This document shows positions 17,306-26,911 of a DNA stretch of 64,000 nucleotides, piece after piece. Below the pieces are notes generated by a model that did not search any database, was not told where the DNA came from, and saw only the letters and a program-made list of their open reading frames with translations. Both the position numbers and the translations under genes were made by a program. Source of the stretch: Fusicatenibacter saccharivorans (GTDB taxonomy: Bacteria > Bacillota > Clostridia > Lachnospirales > Lachnospiraceae); the NCBI RefSeq assembly GCF_015557635.1, contig NZ_JADNOP010000001.1, positions 347,582-411,581 of the forward strand, read 5' to 3'. Positions within the stretch are counted from its first letter, which is position 1. Every line of letters starts with the position of its first letter.

Positions 17306-20300
17306 ATGCTACAGATTCAGCATATCAAAAAAGAATACCGGACCGGGACGCTGGTACAGAAAGCGCTCGACGATGTGTCCTTAAATTTGCGCGACAACGA
17401 GTTTGTCGCTATTTTAGGGCCGAGCGGTTCCGGAAAGACGACGCTTCTGAATATCATCGGCGGCCTCGACCGCTACGACAGCGGCGATCTGATCATCAAC
17501 GGCATTTCCACGAAAAAGTATAAGGACCGCGACTGGGATTCCTACCGGAACCACACGATCGGCTTTGTCTTCCAGAGCTACAACCTGATCCCGCACCAGA
17601 CCATCCTTGCAAACGTAGAGCTGGCGCTTACCATTTCCGGTGTTTCCAAAGAGGTGCGGCGCAAAAAAGCAATCGCGGCACTTGAAAAGGTCGGTCTTGG
17701 AAAACAGCTCCACAAGCGGCCGAGCCAGATGTCCGGCGGTCAGATGCAGCGTGTCGCCATCGCCCGCGCTCTTGTCAATGATCCGGAAATTCTGCTTGCC
17801 GATGAGCCGACCGGCGCGCTCGATTCCGACACCAGTATTCAGGTCATGGACCTGCTGCAGGAAGTTGCCAAAGAACGCCTTGTCGTCATGGTCACACACA
17901 ATCCGGAGCTCGCCGAGCTTTACGCCAACCGGATCGTCACCCTGCGTGACGGTGTGATCTGCTCCGACACGAACCCGTTTGAGCCGGATTCCGAAACCCT
18001 GCTTCCGCCCAAACACAAAAACATGGGCAAATCGTCGATGTCCTTTCTGACGGCACTCTCCTTAAGTTTTAATAACCTGCGCACCAAGAAAGCGCGGACC
18101 TTGCTCACCTCGTTTGCCGGCTCAATCGGCATCATCGGCATTGCACTGATTCTGGCACTCTCCTCTGGTGTCAACGAGTATATTCAGAATATGGAAGAGG
18201 AAACTCTCTCCGAATATCCTCTTCAGATCCAGAGCACCGGCTTTGACCTCACTTCGATGATGGTCGGCTCACAGAATGCCGGCAAAGACTCAAAAGATTC
18301 CGGCAAAAAGAATGAAATCAAAGTCCAGGAAGTCGTGACCAACATGTTCTCCACCATGAACTCCAACGATCTCGCTTCCCTGAAAAAGTACCTTGACGGC
18401 GGTGCGGACGGCATTTCCGACTACACAAATGCCATCGAATATTCCTACTCCGTCACGCCGCAGATCTACCGCGAAAACGGCGATTCCATCCGCCAGGTGC
18501 ACCCGGACCAGTCGTTCCGCTCGCTCGGCCTTGGCGCAAGCTCCAACAGCATCATGTCATCCATGATGAGCACCAACGTCTTTTACGAGATGCCGGACAC
18601 CGCTTCCCTGTACGAGAACCAGTACGACTTAAAAGCCGGACACTGGCCGGAAAACTATAACGAATGTGTGCTTGTCCTCACTTCCGACGGCGGAATGAGT
18701 GATTTTCTGCTCTACACCCTGGGGCTCCGCGATGCACTCGAGCTGGATGAGATGGTCCGCCAGTTTTTAAATGAAGAAACCGTCGAGACCCCTTCCTCCA
18801 TCGGCACGTATTCCTACGATGATATCCTCGGCACCACGTTCCGTCTTGTGAACAGCGCCGACTGCTACGAATACGACAGTCAGTATCAGGTCTGGAAAGA
18901 TAAAAGCGACAACGAAGACTATATGAAAAAGCTCGTTGCCAACGGCGAAAAGCTCACAATCACCGGTATTGTCCAGCCGTCCCCTGACTCTGCCGCCTCT
19001 GCCCTGACCGCCGGCATCAATTACCCGGCATCGCTGACCCGCCACGTTGTGGAGGAAGCAAAGAAATCCGAGATTGTGAAACAGCAGATGGCGGACTCCT
19101 CCATCGATGTCTTTACGAATCAGGAATTCGGCACCGTGGATCAGAACAGCGGTCTTGATATGGATTCCTTTATCACTGTCGATGAGGACAAGCTGCAGAA
19201 CGCTTTCCAGTTCGACGATTCCGCACTCTCCGGTGCTTTTTCCGGTGATTCCATGAACCTTGATTTTTCCAGTGCCTTTGCGGACGCCGGAAGCAGCATG
19301 GATCTCGCGGGTGCGATTGACCTCAGTCAGATCTCTCTTAATTTCGACGGACTGCCGCAGCTTGATCTTGGCCAGATTTTATCCGGGCTTACTCTCAATG
19401 TCAGTGAAGACGGCATGCAGGAACTGGCTTCCAGCCTCATGGAGGGCTATCAGGGCTACGCCTCGGAGCACCCGGAGGCGGATTATTCCCATTTACAGGA
19501 GGATTTCGTCTCCTACATCAATTCCACGGAAGCACAGGAAATCCTGCGGCGCCACATCCAGACCATCATTGCAGGCGGCGGTGTTTCCATTACACAGGAA
19601 CAGATCCAGGAACTCATTCAGCGGATCTTCAAAGGGTATCAGGCATACCTGATCAAGATGGGCTACACCGACCCGGAACAGTTTGATGCTTATCTTGCGG
19701 AGTATCTGCAGACCGAAGAAGCTGTTCAGATCATCAACGACTGGATTTCCGAGGTGATGCAGAACAACGGCAATATCGAAATTACATCCGACCAGCTCAC
19801 TGCGCTTGCGACGGAGCTTTCCAACGGTTATCTCGCTTACGTGAAGGAGAACGGCCTGCCGGATCCGACGGAGATGGGCCAGCACTTTATCGCCTATCTG
19901 AACACGGCGGACGGCCAGCAGCGGCTGAACAGCGGTATCACAAAAATCGTCGATCTCGACGGACTGCAGTCCCAGGTTTCTTCTGCGCTCACAAACTACA
20001 TGGCAGGCGTTATGGGAAGCTACTCCGCTTCTGTCGCCTCGGTTCTGCAGACACAGATCACTTCCGCGATGGAACAGATGATGACGCAGATGGCCTCTGC
20101 AATTCAGTCCGAGATGGAGCGCGCCATGACGCAGGTCGGTAATTCTCTTCAGGATTCGATGGGCGATGCCATGAAGATTGACACCGATGCCTTTGCAAGT
20201 GCCTTCCAGATGAATATGACTGAGGATGATATGAAAGAGCTCTTCGCTTCTCTTAGTTCTTCCGGCTCTTCCACCTATGAGGGCAATCTGCAGAAACTGG

Positions 20301-20896
20301 GCTACGCTGATTTTGACGAACCTTCTTCGATCAGCATTTACCCGAAAAACTTTGAGAGCAAGGAACACGTTGTCTCCATCCTCGACGGTTACAATGACAC
20401 GATGGAAAAAGAAGGCAAAAACGAGCAGGTAATCTCGTACACCGATATGGTCGGCACTCTGATGTCCTCCGTCACGGATATCGTCAACATCATCAGCTAC
20501 GTGCTGATCGCTTTTGTCGGCATTTCCCTTGTGGTTTCCTCGATTATGATCGGCGTCATCACCTATATCAGTGTTCTGGAACGCAAGAAAGAGATCGGTA
20601 TCCTGCGCGCGATCGGTGCTTCGAAACGCAATATTTCGCAGGTCTTCAATGCCGAAACCTTCATCATCGGACTCTGTGCAGGACTGATCGGCATCGGGCT
20701 CTCGCTGCTTCTGATGATTCCGGGCAACCTTCTGATCCACCATCTGGCGGATACGACGAAGGTCAGTGCTTCTCTTCCGCTCGTCCCGGCGCTTGTTCTG
20801 ATTGCACTCAGCGTCGTTCTGACCCTGATCGGCGGTCTGATTCCGTCGAAGAAAGCGGCAAAAAGCGATCCGGTTACGGCACTCCGGACAGAATAA
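17306..20896 (+). CDS. MacB-like ABC transporter: fused ATPase and FtsX-type permease with large extracellular domain
   Basis: A 1196-residue single-chain half-transporter. Residues 1-235 are the ATPase with Walker A GPSGSGKT (38-45), signature MSGGQMQR and Walker B LLADEPTGALD. A first membrane helix lies near 268-290, a very large extracellular region covers about 295-1045, and three helices follow near 1060-1180 with the FtsX motif ERKKEIGILRAIGASKRNI. The family (MacB/LolCDE type) uses mechanotransmission to move peptides, lipoproteins or antibiotics rather than importing sugars. The extracellular region contains three tandem units of about 64 residues from about residue 698 to 885. An AGGAG site precedes the ATG. 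Substrate unknown; monocistronic between two terminators. Confidence 0.9.
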   Translation: MLQIQHIKKEYRTGTLVQKALDDVSLNLRDNEFVAILGPSGSGKTTLLNIIGGLDRYDSGDLIINGISTKKYKDRDWDSYRNHTIGFVFQSYNLIPHQTILANVELALTISGVSKEVRRKKAIAALEKVGLGKQLHKRPSQMSGGQMQRVAIARALVNDPEILLADEPTGALDSDTSIQVMDLLQEVAKERLVVMVTHNPELAELYANRIVTLRDGVICSDTNPFEPDSETLLPPKHKNMGKSSMSFLTALSLSFNNLRTKKARTLLTSFAGSIGIIGIALILALSSGVNEYIQNMEEETLSEYPLQIQSTGFDLTSMMVGSQNAGKDSKDSGKKNEIKVQEVVTNMFSTMNSNDLASLKKYLDGGADGISDYTNAIEYSYSVTPQIYRENGDSIRQVHPDQSFRSLGLGASSNSIMSSMMSTNVFYEMPDTASLYENQYDLKAGHWPENYNECVLVLTSDGGMSDFLLYTLGLRDALELDEMVRQFLNEETVETPSSIGTYSYDDILGTTFRLVNSADCYEYDSQYQVWKDKSDNEDYMKKLVANGEKLTITGIVQPSPDSAASALTAGINYPASLTRHVVEEAKKSEIVKQQMADSSIDVFTNQEFGTVDQNSGLDMDSFITVDEDKLQNAFQFDDSALSGAFSGDSMNLDFSSAFADAGSSMDLAGAIDLSQISLNFDGLPQLDLGQILSGLTLNVSEDGMQELASSLMEGYQGYASEHPEADYSHLQEDFVSYINSTEAQEILRRHIQTIIAGGGVSITQEQIQELIQRIFKGYQAYLIKMGYTDPEQFDAYLAEYLQTEEAVQIINDWISEVMQNNGNIEITSDQLTALATELSNGYLAYVKENGLPDPTEMGQHFIAYLNTADGQQRLNSGITKIVDLDGLQSQVSSALTNYMAGVMGSYSASVASVLQTQITSAMEQMMTQMASAIQSEMERAMTQVGNSLQDSMGDAMKIDTDAFASAFQMNMTEDDMKELFASLSSSGSSTYEGNLQKLGYADFDEPSSISIYPKNFESKEHVVSILDGYNDTMEKEGKNEQVISYTDMVGTLMSSVTDIVNIISYVLIAFVGISLVVSSIMIGVITYISVLERKKEIGILRAIGASKRNISQVFNAETFIIGLCAGLIGIGLSLLLMIPGNLLIHHLADTTKVSASLPLVPALVLIALSVVLTLIGGLIPSKKAAKSDPVTALRTE

Positions 20897-20928
20897 TCTG
20901 ATCCTTAAAACACACTTTGCAAGTACGC

Positions 20929-20977
20929 AAAAAGCGGCCGGCAGAGGCTTTTCAAAAGTCCCGCCGGCCGCTTTTTT
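20929..20977. terminator. Bidirectional terminator between the ABC fusion and the aminopeptidase
   Basis: A 14-base-pair stem (20929-20942 with 20963-20976) flanked by A and T tracts serves the two convergent genes. Confidence 0.9.
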
Positions 20978-20990
20978 CTATCTTAAACTT

Positions 20991-22301
20991 TTATTTTTCT
21001 TCCAGAAAAAATCCATGCTCTGTCCGCACCAGTGTCGTCTCATAGAAGGTCTTTGCGAACTGCACCAGATAAGCAGTATCTTTGGCGCCTGCCGTCTCAT
21101 ACGGGGAATGCATCGCAAGCTGAGCCATTCCGATATCCACGCTTGTCACCGAGACAAGAGAGTTCAGAATTGCGCCGAGCGTGCTTCCGCCCGGAATGTC
21201 GGCGTGGTTTGCGAATACCTGGCACGGTACGCCGGCCTTCTCGCAAATCATCTTTGTTACGGCTTCCGAAACAGCATCGGTCGTGTATTTCTGGTTTGCA
21301 CTCTGTTTGATGACAACGCCGCCGTTCATGTAGACGCGGCTCTTCGGATCGTATTTCTCCGCATGCGCCGGATGGAACGCATGTGCATTATCGGCAGAAA
21401 CCATAAAGCTTCCCGCAAGATCTCTGTGGTAAGCGATCGTATCTTTTCCGCACGCTGCGTTGATGTGCTGCAGGGTCTCAGTCAGGAACGACGAATCTGC
21501 GCCCTGTTTGGTAAGGCTTCCGACTTCCTCGTTGTCAAAGATTGCGCAGACATTAACCTGACCTGTCGCTTTTGCGGCAAGGAATCCTTTTAAGGAACCG
21601 AATGCGCTCTGCAGATCGTCGAGGCGGCCGCTGGACAGAAATTCTTTGCTGGCGCCCCAGATAGAGCCCTCCACGCGGTTGTACAGATAAAGTTCCATCG
21701 AGAGGATGTCCTCTTTTGCCGTATCCGGCAGAAACAGCTCATAGAAATGATCTTTCGCTGTCTCATCACCGAGAATCGGGAGCATGTCGGTCTGCACACT
21801 GTATTTGATTCCGTTGTTGATGTCGCGGTTCAGATGAATCGGCAAATTCGGGATCGTCACCAGATCTCGTCCGGCATCAACCAGCACGGATTTCACGCTG
21901 TTTCCGTCACGTACCACCATGCGGCCCGCCAGGGAAAGCGGACGGTCAAACCATGGGGAACGGATCATTCCGCCGTAGCCCTCCACGTTCAGGCGGGTAT
22001 AATGACCATCCGTCACGAATGGGTCCTCTCCCTTTACTTTAAACGTCGGACAGTCGCTGTGGCTTGCGATGATCTGGTAGCTGGAAAATGCGCTCTCCGG
22101 GATCTGGAACGCAATCACCGAGGATTCATTTCTCGTCACATAATATTTTCCGCCCGGAACGAGACTCCATTCTTTTGTCTCCTCCAGTTTTGTATATCCA
22201 TTTTCGTTCAGCAGATCACTGGCTTCTTTTACCACATGAAACGGGCTTTTGCACCGCATGATAAAATCGAGCAGCTCCTGCGCTGTATTCAGGTATTCCA
22301 T
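20991..22301 (-). CDS. M18 family metalloaminopeptidase
   Basis: Removes N-terminal residues, typically acidic, from peptides using two metal ions in the cytoplasm. The 436-residue protein carries the M18 landmarks: IIASHSDCPTFKVK (metal His and Asp), RSPWFDRPLSLAGR, DNEEVGSLTKQGADS (catalytic Glu pair), SADNAHAFHP and ANHADIPGGSTLG. Length is normal. The ATG at 22301 with AAGGAG eight bases upstream is the start; in-frame codons further upstream lack a site. Confidence 0.93.
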   Translation of the reverse strand: MEYLNTAQELLDFIMRCKSPFHVVKEASDLLNENGYTKLEETKEWSLVPGGKYYVTRNESSVIAFQIPESAFSSYQIIASHSDCPTFKVKGEDPFVTDGHYTRLNVEGYGGMIRSPWFDRPLSLAGRMVVRDGNSVKSVLVDAGRDLVTIPNLPIHLNRDINNGIKYSVQTDMLPILGDETAKDHFYELFLPDTAKEDILSMELYLYNRVEGSIWGASKEFLSSGRLDDLQSAFGSLKGFLAAKATGQVNVCAIFDNEEVGSLTKQGADSSFLTETLQHINAACGKDTIAYHRDLAGSFMVSADNAHAFHPAHAEKYDPKSRVYMNGGVVIKQSANQKYTTDAVSEAVTKMICEKAGVPCQVFANHADIPGGSTLGAILNSLVSVTSVDIGMAQLAMHSPYETAGAKDTAYLVQFAKTFYETTLVRTEHGFFLEEK

Positions 22302-22474
22302 AGTTTTTCTCCTTTGCATATATTCAAACGCTTCTTCTATTTTATAAAATCCCGCTGTCTTTTTCAAGACCCAAAAACCTGTGGGAACTTACTGTATCAC
22401 TCGCAATCATCGTTTCGAATCGGATATTCGCAATCCGCTTCGCTACTCGCACATAAAACCAGCCGCTGCTTCAC

Positions 22475-22520
22475 AAAAAAATCCCGCACAGACAGATTTT
22501 TATTTTCTGTCGTGCGGGAC
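22475..22520 (-). terminator. Terminator of the heterodimeric ABC exporter operon
   Basis: On the minus strand TCCCGCACGACAGA pairs with the later CTGTGCGGGA half, followed by a run of seven T. Confidence 0.85.
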
Positions 22521-22541
22521 TTACTTTTTCCGTTTTTTCTG

Positions 22542-24467
22542 CTATGCAGAAACCTGATTTCCGGTATACAACTGATAATATTTTCCTTTCTGTTCCATCA
22601 GCTGATCATGGGTACCGCGCTCAATAATTTGTCCCTGCTCAAGAACCATGATACAATCGGCGTTTCGTACGGTGGACAGACGATGTGCGATAACAAAGGT
22701 TGTTCTTCCGCTCATCAGCTTATCCATACCATCCTGAACAATGCGCTCGGTACGGGTATCAATGGAGCTTGTCGCCTCATCGAGAATCAGTACCGGCGGA
22801 TCCGCAATGGCTGCACGCGCGATCGCAAGAAGCTGCCGCTGACCCTGGGACAGATTCGCACCGTCTCCGGTCAGCATTGTGTCATAGCCCTGCGGCAGAC
22901 GCATAATGAACCCGTGCGCATTCGCCAGTTTTGCTGCTGCTACAACCTCATCCTCCGTCGCATCGAGCTTTCCGAAGGCAATATTTTCTCTTACCGTTCC
23001 CGTAAACAGATGTGTATCCTGCAAAACAATGCCAAGCGATCTTCTCAGATCGTCTTTTTTGATCTTTCCAATATTGATCTCATCGTAACGGATCTTACCT
23101 TTCTGAATATCATAAAAACGGTTGATCAGATTGGTAATGGTTGTTTTTCCGGCTCCGGTGGAACCGACAAACGCGATCTTCTGACCCGGCTCCGCAAACA
23201 GTGATACATCGTGCAGAACGATTTTATCCGGGTTATAGCCGAAATCAACATGTTCGAATACCACACGGCCCTGCAGCTCGCGGTAATCCACAGATCCATC
23301 TGCCTGGTGCGTATGCTTCCATGCCCATTTTCCGGTACGCTCTTTCGTCTCGGTGAGTTTTCCGTTTTCTTCCTTCGCATTGACAAGCGTTACATACCCC
23401 TCGTCCAGCTCCGGCTCTTCATCCATCAGGCGGAAAATACGTTCGGCTCCTGCAAGTGCCATAACGATTGCGTTCAACTGCTGGCTGACCTGGTTGATCG
23501 GCATGTTAAAACTCTTGTTGAAGGTCAGAAAGCTTGCCAGACCACCGAGCGTAAAGCCACCGACATTGCCAAGGGCAAGTGCACCGCCGACAATCGCACA
23601 GACAACATAGCTCATATTTCCAAGCTGTGCATTGATCGGTCCGATGACATTCGCAAACGCATTGGCATTGTAAGCACTCTCATACAGATTGTTATTAATT
23701 TCTTTGAATTTTTCGATATTCTCCTCTTCATGACAGAATACCTTGACAACCTTCTGGCCATCCATCATCTCTTCGATAAAGCCGTTGACTTTACCAAGAT
23801 CCCTCTGCTGTTTTACAAAGAAATTTCCGGAAAATCCGGCCACCTTTTTTGTCACTCCCAGCATGATAGATACCATAACCAGCGTTGTAATCGTCAGCGG
23901 GATGTTCAGAATCAGCATACTGACAAAGACACTGACAATCGTGATTGCACTGTTGATGATCTGCGGGATACTCTGACTGATCATCTGGCGCAGAGTATCA
24001 ATATCATTTGTATAAATCGACATAATATCGCCGTGCGCATGCGTATCAAAATATTTGATTGGCAGCTTTTCCATATTGCCGAACAGATCATTTCTCAGAT
24101 TCCGCAGGGTTCCCTGGGACACATAAATCATGGTACGGTTCTGAATGAACGCAGCCACAATACCGATCCCGTAAAATCCGGCCACCCGCAAAATTGCGTG
24201 GAGCAGCGGGCCAAAATCCGGATCCGGCTGGGTCAGCATCGGCGTGATATAGCCGTCAATCAGCGTTTTCATAAACATCGTTCCCTGTACGTTTGCCAGG
24301 ACGTTGACAAAAATCGCAATGACAACAGCGATGCAATGTACGGTATAATCCTTTAATGCATATTTCATAATTCTGGTAAAGATCTTCATCGGATTCTTGA
24401 CCTGCGGTTTCACCCCTCTTGGAGGTCTTGCGCCCGGCCCCTTTACCTGCTGTACTCTCTCTGCCAT
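22542..24467 (-). CDS. ABC exporter half-transporter (second subunit)
   Basis: A 641-residue protein with six membrane helices (about 30-350) and a C-terminal ATPase: Walker A GSTGAGKTT, signature LSQGQRQLL and Walker B VLILDEATSSID with an intact catalytic Glu. The N-terminus carries a basic cytoplasmic extension. It starts three bases after the stop of the companion half-transporter, so they form a translationally coupled heterodimer. Family members export drugs, peptides or lipids. Regulation by the MarR protein at the head of the operon is inferred. The substrate is not predictable. Confidence 0.92.
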   Translation of the reverse strand: MAERVQQVKGPGARPPRGVKPQVKNPMKIFTRIMKYALKDYTVHCIAVVIAIFVNVLANVQGTMFMKTLIDGYITPMLTQPDPDFGPLLHAILRVAGFYGIGIVAAFIQNRTMIYVSQGTLRNLRNDLFGNMEKLPIKYFDTHAHGDIMSIYTNDIDTLRQMISQSIPQIINSAITIVSVFVSMLILNIPLTITTLVMVSIMLGVTKKVAGFSGNFFVKQQRDLGKVNGFIEEMMDGQKVVKVFCHEEENIEKFKEINNNLYESAYNANAFANVIGPINAQLGNMSYVVCAIVGGALALGNVGGFTLGGLASFLTFNKSFNMPINQVSQQLNAIVMALAGAERIFRLMDEEPELDEGYVTLVNAKEENGKLTETKERTGKWAWKHTHQADGSVDYRELQGRVVFEHVDFGYNPDKIVLHDVSLFAEPGQKIAFVGSTGAGKTTITNLINRFYDIQKGKIRYDEINIGKIKKDDLRRSLGIVLQDTHLFTGTVRENIAFGKLDATEDEVVAAAKLANAHGFIMRLPQGYDTMLTGDGANLSQGQRQLLAIARAAIADPPVLILDEATSSIDTRTERIVQDGMDKLMSGRTTFVIAHRLSTVRNADCIMVLEQGQIIERGTHDQLMEQKGKYYQLYTGNQVSA

Positions 24468-24470
24468 TCC

Positions 24471-26219
24471 TTACTCACCTCTCTTTTCGTCAAAGTCTCC
24501 GCCGCCACCGGTCTGAGACTCATATACTTCCCGGTAAATTTCATTGGTTTTCAGTAATTCCTCATGGCTTCCAAAACCATTTACTTTTCCGTTCTCCATG
24601 ACAATGATACGGTCTGCGTCCTGCACACTGGAAATACGCTGTGCAATGATCAGCTTTGTCGTTTCAGGAATCTCGGTCAGGAATGCCTTCCGGATTTTTG
24701 CATCGGTTGCGGTATCGACAGCACTTGTACTGTCATCCAGAATCAGCACCTTTGGTTTTTTCAGCAGCGCTCGTGCGATACAGAGGCGCTGTTTCTGGCC
24801 GCCGGATACGTTGGATCCGCCCTGCTCGATGTAGGTGTTGTAGCCCTCCGGCATCCGGTCGATAAATTCATCAGCGCAGGCAAGACGGCAGACACGCTTG
24901 CACTCTTCTTCCGAAGCATTTTTATCACCCCAGCGAAGATTGTCGAGAATGGTACCGGAAAACAGCACATTTTTCTGTAAAACAACGGCTACTTCATTTC
25001 GCAGAGTTTCCATATCGTAGGAACGGACATCCTTTCCGCCGACTTTGATGGAGCCTTCCGTGACATCGTACAGACGGCTGATCAGGTTGACAAGACTCGT
25101 CTTCGCACTTCCGGTTCCGCCGATGATACCGATGGTCTCACCGGATTTGATCGAAAGGTTGATATCCGAAAGAACCGGCTCGCCTGCTCCCTTTTTGTAG
25201 TTGAAGTAGACGTGATCGAAGGTAATGCTTCCGTCCGGAATATCAAAGTCCGGATTCTCCGGATTGTCGAGATCGCTCTTCTCATTCAGAACCTCGGTAA
25301 TACGGCGCGCACTCGCAAGGCTCATCGTGATCATAACGAATACCATCGAAAGCATCATGAGGCTCATCAAAATGTTCATGCAGTAGGTCAGAAGGCTCAT
25401 CAGCTCTCCTGTTGTCAGGCTGCTTCCGACGATCATCTTCGCACCGAGCCAGCTGATCAGAAGAATACAGCTGTAAACGGTAAGCTGCATCAGCGGCGCG
25501 TTGAAGGAAAGGTTTTCCTCTGCTTTACAGAAAATTTTGTAGATGTTCTCTGCTGCTTTGTGGAACTTACTTGTTTCATGATCCTCACGCACATACGCTT
25601 TTACTACGCGGATGGCGGATACGTTTTCCTGTACGCTCGCATTCAGCTCATCGTACTTCGGAAATGCCTGATCGAAATATTTCATCGCGGAACGCATGAT
25701 CAAAAACAGACACGTTCCGAGGATAAGAATGGCTACCAGATAAACGCTTGCAAGACGTGCATTGATATAAAACGACATAATCATCGCGATAATCATGCTC
25801 GACGGTGCACGCATGCACATACGAAGAATCATCTGATAGGCATTCTGCAGGTTGGTGACGTCTGTCGTCAGGCGGGTGACAAGACCTGCGGTGCTGAATT
25901 TGTCGATATTCGAAAATGAATATTCCTGAATGTTTTCAAACATGGCCTGACGCAGATTTCTTGCAAATCCGGCAGACGCTTTTGCTCCATATTTTCCGCC
26001 CATGATACCGGCAAACAGACCGATGGCTGCTGCTGCCACCATGAACGCTCCCACCACGTAGATGTGATGGAGATCGCCTTTTTCTACACCATCATCGATA
26101 ATGGATGCCATCATAAGAGGAATGATCATCTCCATGATAACTTCCAGAATCATGAAAAGCGGAGTGGCAATGGAGGCTTTTTTAAACTCTTTTACCTGTG
26201 CTCCAAGTGTTTTTAACAT
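24471..26219 (-). CDS. ABC exporter half-transporter (first subunit, atypical ATP site)
   Basis: A 582-residue half-transporter: six membrane helices (about 15-310) and an ATPase with Walker A GGTGSAKTS, signature VSGGQKQRL and Walker B VLILDDSTSAVD. The residue after the Walker B Asp is Asp instead of catalytic Glu (DDSTS against DEATS in the partner), the classical sign of the degenerate site in heterodimeric exporters. Its ATG overlaps the end of the MarR gene by seven bases. Together with the partner it forms one exporter with one hydrolytic site. Confidence 0.93.
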   Translation of the reverse strand: MLKTLGAQVKEFKKASIATPLFMILEVIMEMIIPLMMASIIDDGVEKGDLHHIYVVGAFMVAAAAIGLFAGIMGGKYGAKASAGFARNLRQAMFENIQEYSFSNIDKFSTAGLVTRLTTDVTNLQNAYQMILRMCMRAPSSMIIAMIMSFYINARLASVYLVAILILGTCLFLIMRSAMKYFDQAFPKYDELNASVQENVSAIRVVKAYVREDHETSKFHKAAENIYKIFCKAEENLSFNAPLMQLTVYSCILLISWLGAKMIVGSSLTTGELMSLLTYCMNILMSLMMLSMVFVMITMSLASARRITEVLNEKSDLDNPENPDFDIPDGSITFDHVYFNYKKGAGEPVLSDINLSIKSGETIGIIGGTGSAKTSLVNLISRLYDVTEGSIKVGGKDVRSYDMETLRNEVAVVLQKNVLFSGTILDNLRWGDKNASEEECKRVCRLACADEFIDRMPEGYNTYIEQGGSNVSGGQKQRLCIARALLKKPKVLILDDSTSAVDTATDAKIRKAFLTEIPETTKLIIAQRISSVQDADRIIVMENGKVNGFGSHEELLKTNEIYREVYESQTGGGGDFDEKRGE

Positions 26220-26674
26220 GATGTCTCTCCTAACATATTTTTTACATTGCTTTTGAGCTGGTCGATGACACGGTAGAAGGTATCGAGATCTTCTTTTGCA
26301 ATTCCTTCAATTGTCTGTTCTTCCAGAATATCGATCATATCTTTCGTCTTCTCGTGAAGCTCTCTTCCGGTATCGGTCAGCACCAGTTTCTTCAGACGTG
26401 CATCATAGGGAACGGACTCCCGTCGGATGTAGCCCTTTTTCTCCATGAGCTTTAAAATATTCGTCACGGTGGACCGACAGATCTTAAACTCCGCCTCGAT
26501 ATCCTTCTGGAAAATATCTTTGTCTTCGTTCCGGCACAGATACCCTAAAATCCATCCGTGCATGGCGGTCAGTTCATCGACCCCCCGCTCTCTGGCGGCT
26601 GCCATCAGGTTCCGTGACATCATATTGTCCAGCGTCCGCAGTTCGTGGCCGATTTTTCTTTTTTTACAACACAC
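26213..26674 (-). CDS. MarR-family regulator of the ABC exporter
   Basis: A 153-residue winged-helix regulator. Helices around residues 55-85 (DIEAEFKICRSTVTNILKLM) form the recognition part, and the wing includes RESVPYDARLKKLVLT. The start is a GTG at 26674 with AAAGGAGG about 11 bases upstream. It is the first gene of a three-gene operon with both exporter subunits. An array of TGTTCTATA elements upstream is the likely operator, so autoregulation and derepression by an exported compound are inferred. Confidence 0.9.
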   Translation of the reverse strand: MCCKKRKIGHELRTLDNMMSRNLMAAARERGVDELTAMHGWILGYLCRNEDKDIFQKDIEAEFKICRSTVTNILKLMEKKGYIRRESVPYDARLKKLVLTDTGRELHEKTKDMIDILEEQTIEGIAKEDLDTFYRVIDQLKSNVKNMLGETSC

Positions 26675-26743
26675 GCTGCTTTTTTCCTCCTTTCCCCTTT
26701 GCTGCCGTCCCCATCTGTTCTTTATAAAACTGTTTGAACAAGG

Positions 26744-26806
26744 ACTGTTCTATAAGCAACTGTTCTATAGATAACTGTTTCATATTAAACAGTTCGCTAT
26801 AGAACA
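26744..26806. promoter_or_regulatory. MarR operator array
   Basis: Two nested perfect inverted repeats share one centre: TGTTCTATAG (26761-26770) with CTATAGAACA (26797-26806), and AACTGTTT (26773-26780) with AAACAGTT (26787-26794). A further direct copy, TGTTCTATAA, lies at 26746-26755. Confidence 0.65.
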
Positions 26807-26861
26807 TTCTAGGAGGTTTTGTGGGAAATGTCAACCTGTTTGCGTAAAAAAATTTGAAAAA

Positions 26862-26903
26862 AATGCTCCGGATAAAAGTTTTCCACTTTCCGCCCGGAGC
26901 ATT
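26862..26903 (-). terminator. Terminator of the MoxR/VWA operon
   Basis: A 10-base-pair stem (AATGCTCCGG with CCGGAGCATT) followed on the minus strand by a T-rich tract. Confidence 0.85.
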
Positions 26904-26911
26904 CCGCTCGT

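Noticed and set aside
22381-22470. Second copy of the 144-base inverted-repeat element
   Set aside because: The region has a similar look (repeated TTCGCAATCCG) but lacks the terminal repeats GTAACAAT/ATTGTTAC.
21747-23204. Long plus-strand frame spanning the aminopeptidase and ABC exporter
   Set aside because: It runs across two well-supported minus-strand genes and a terminator and has no recognisable domain.
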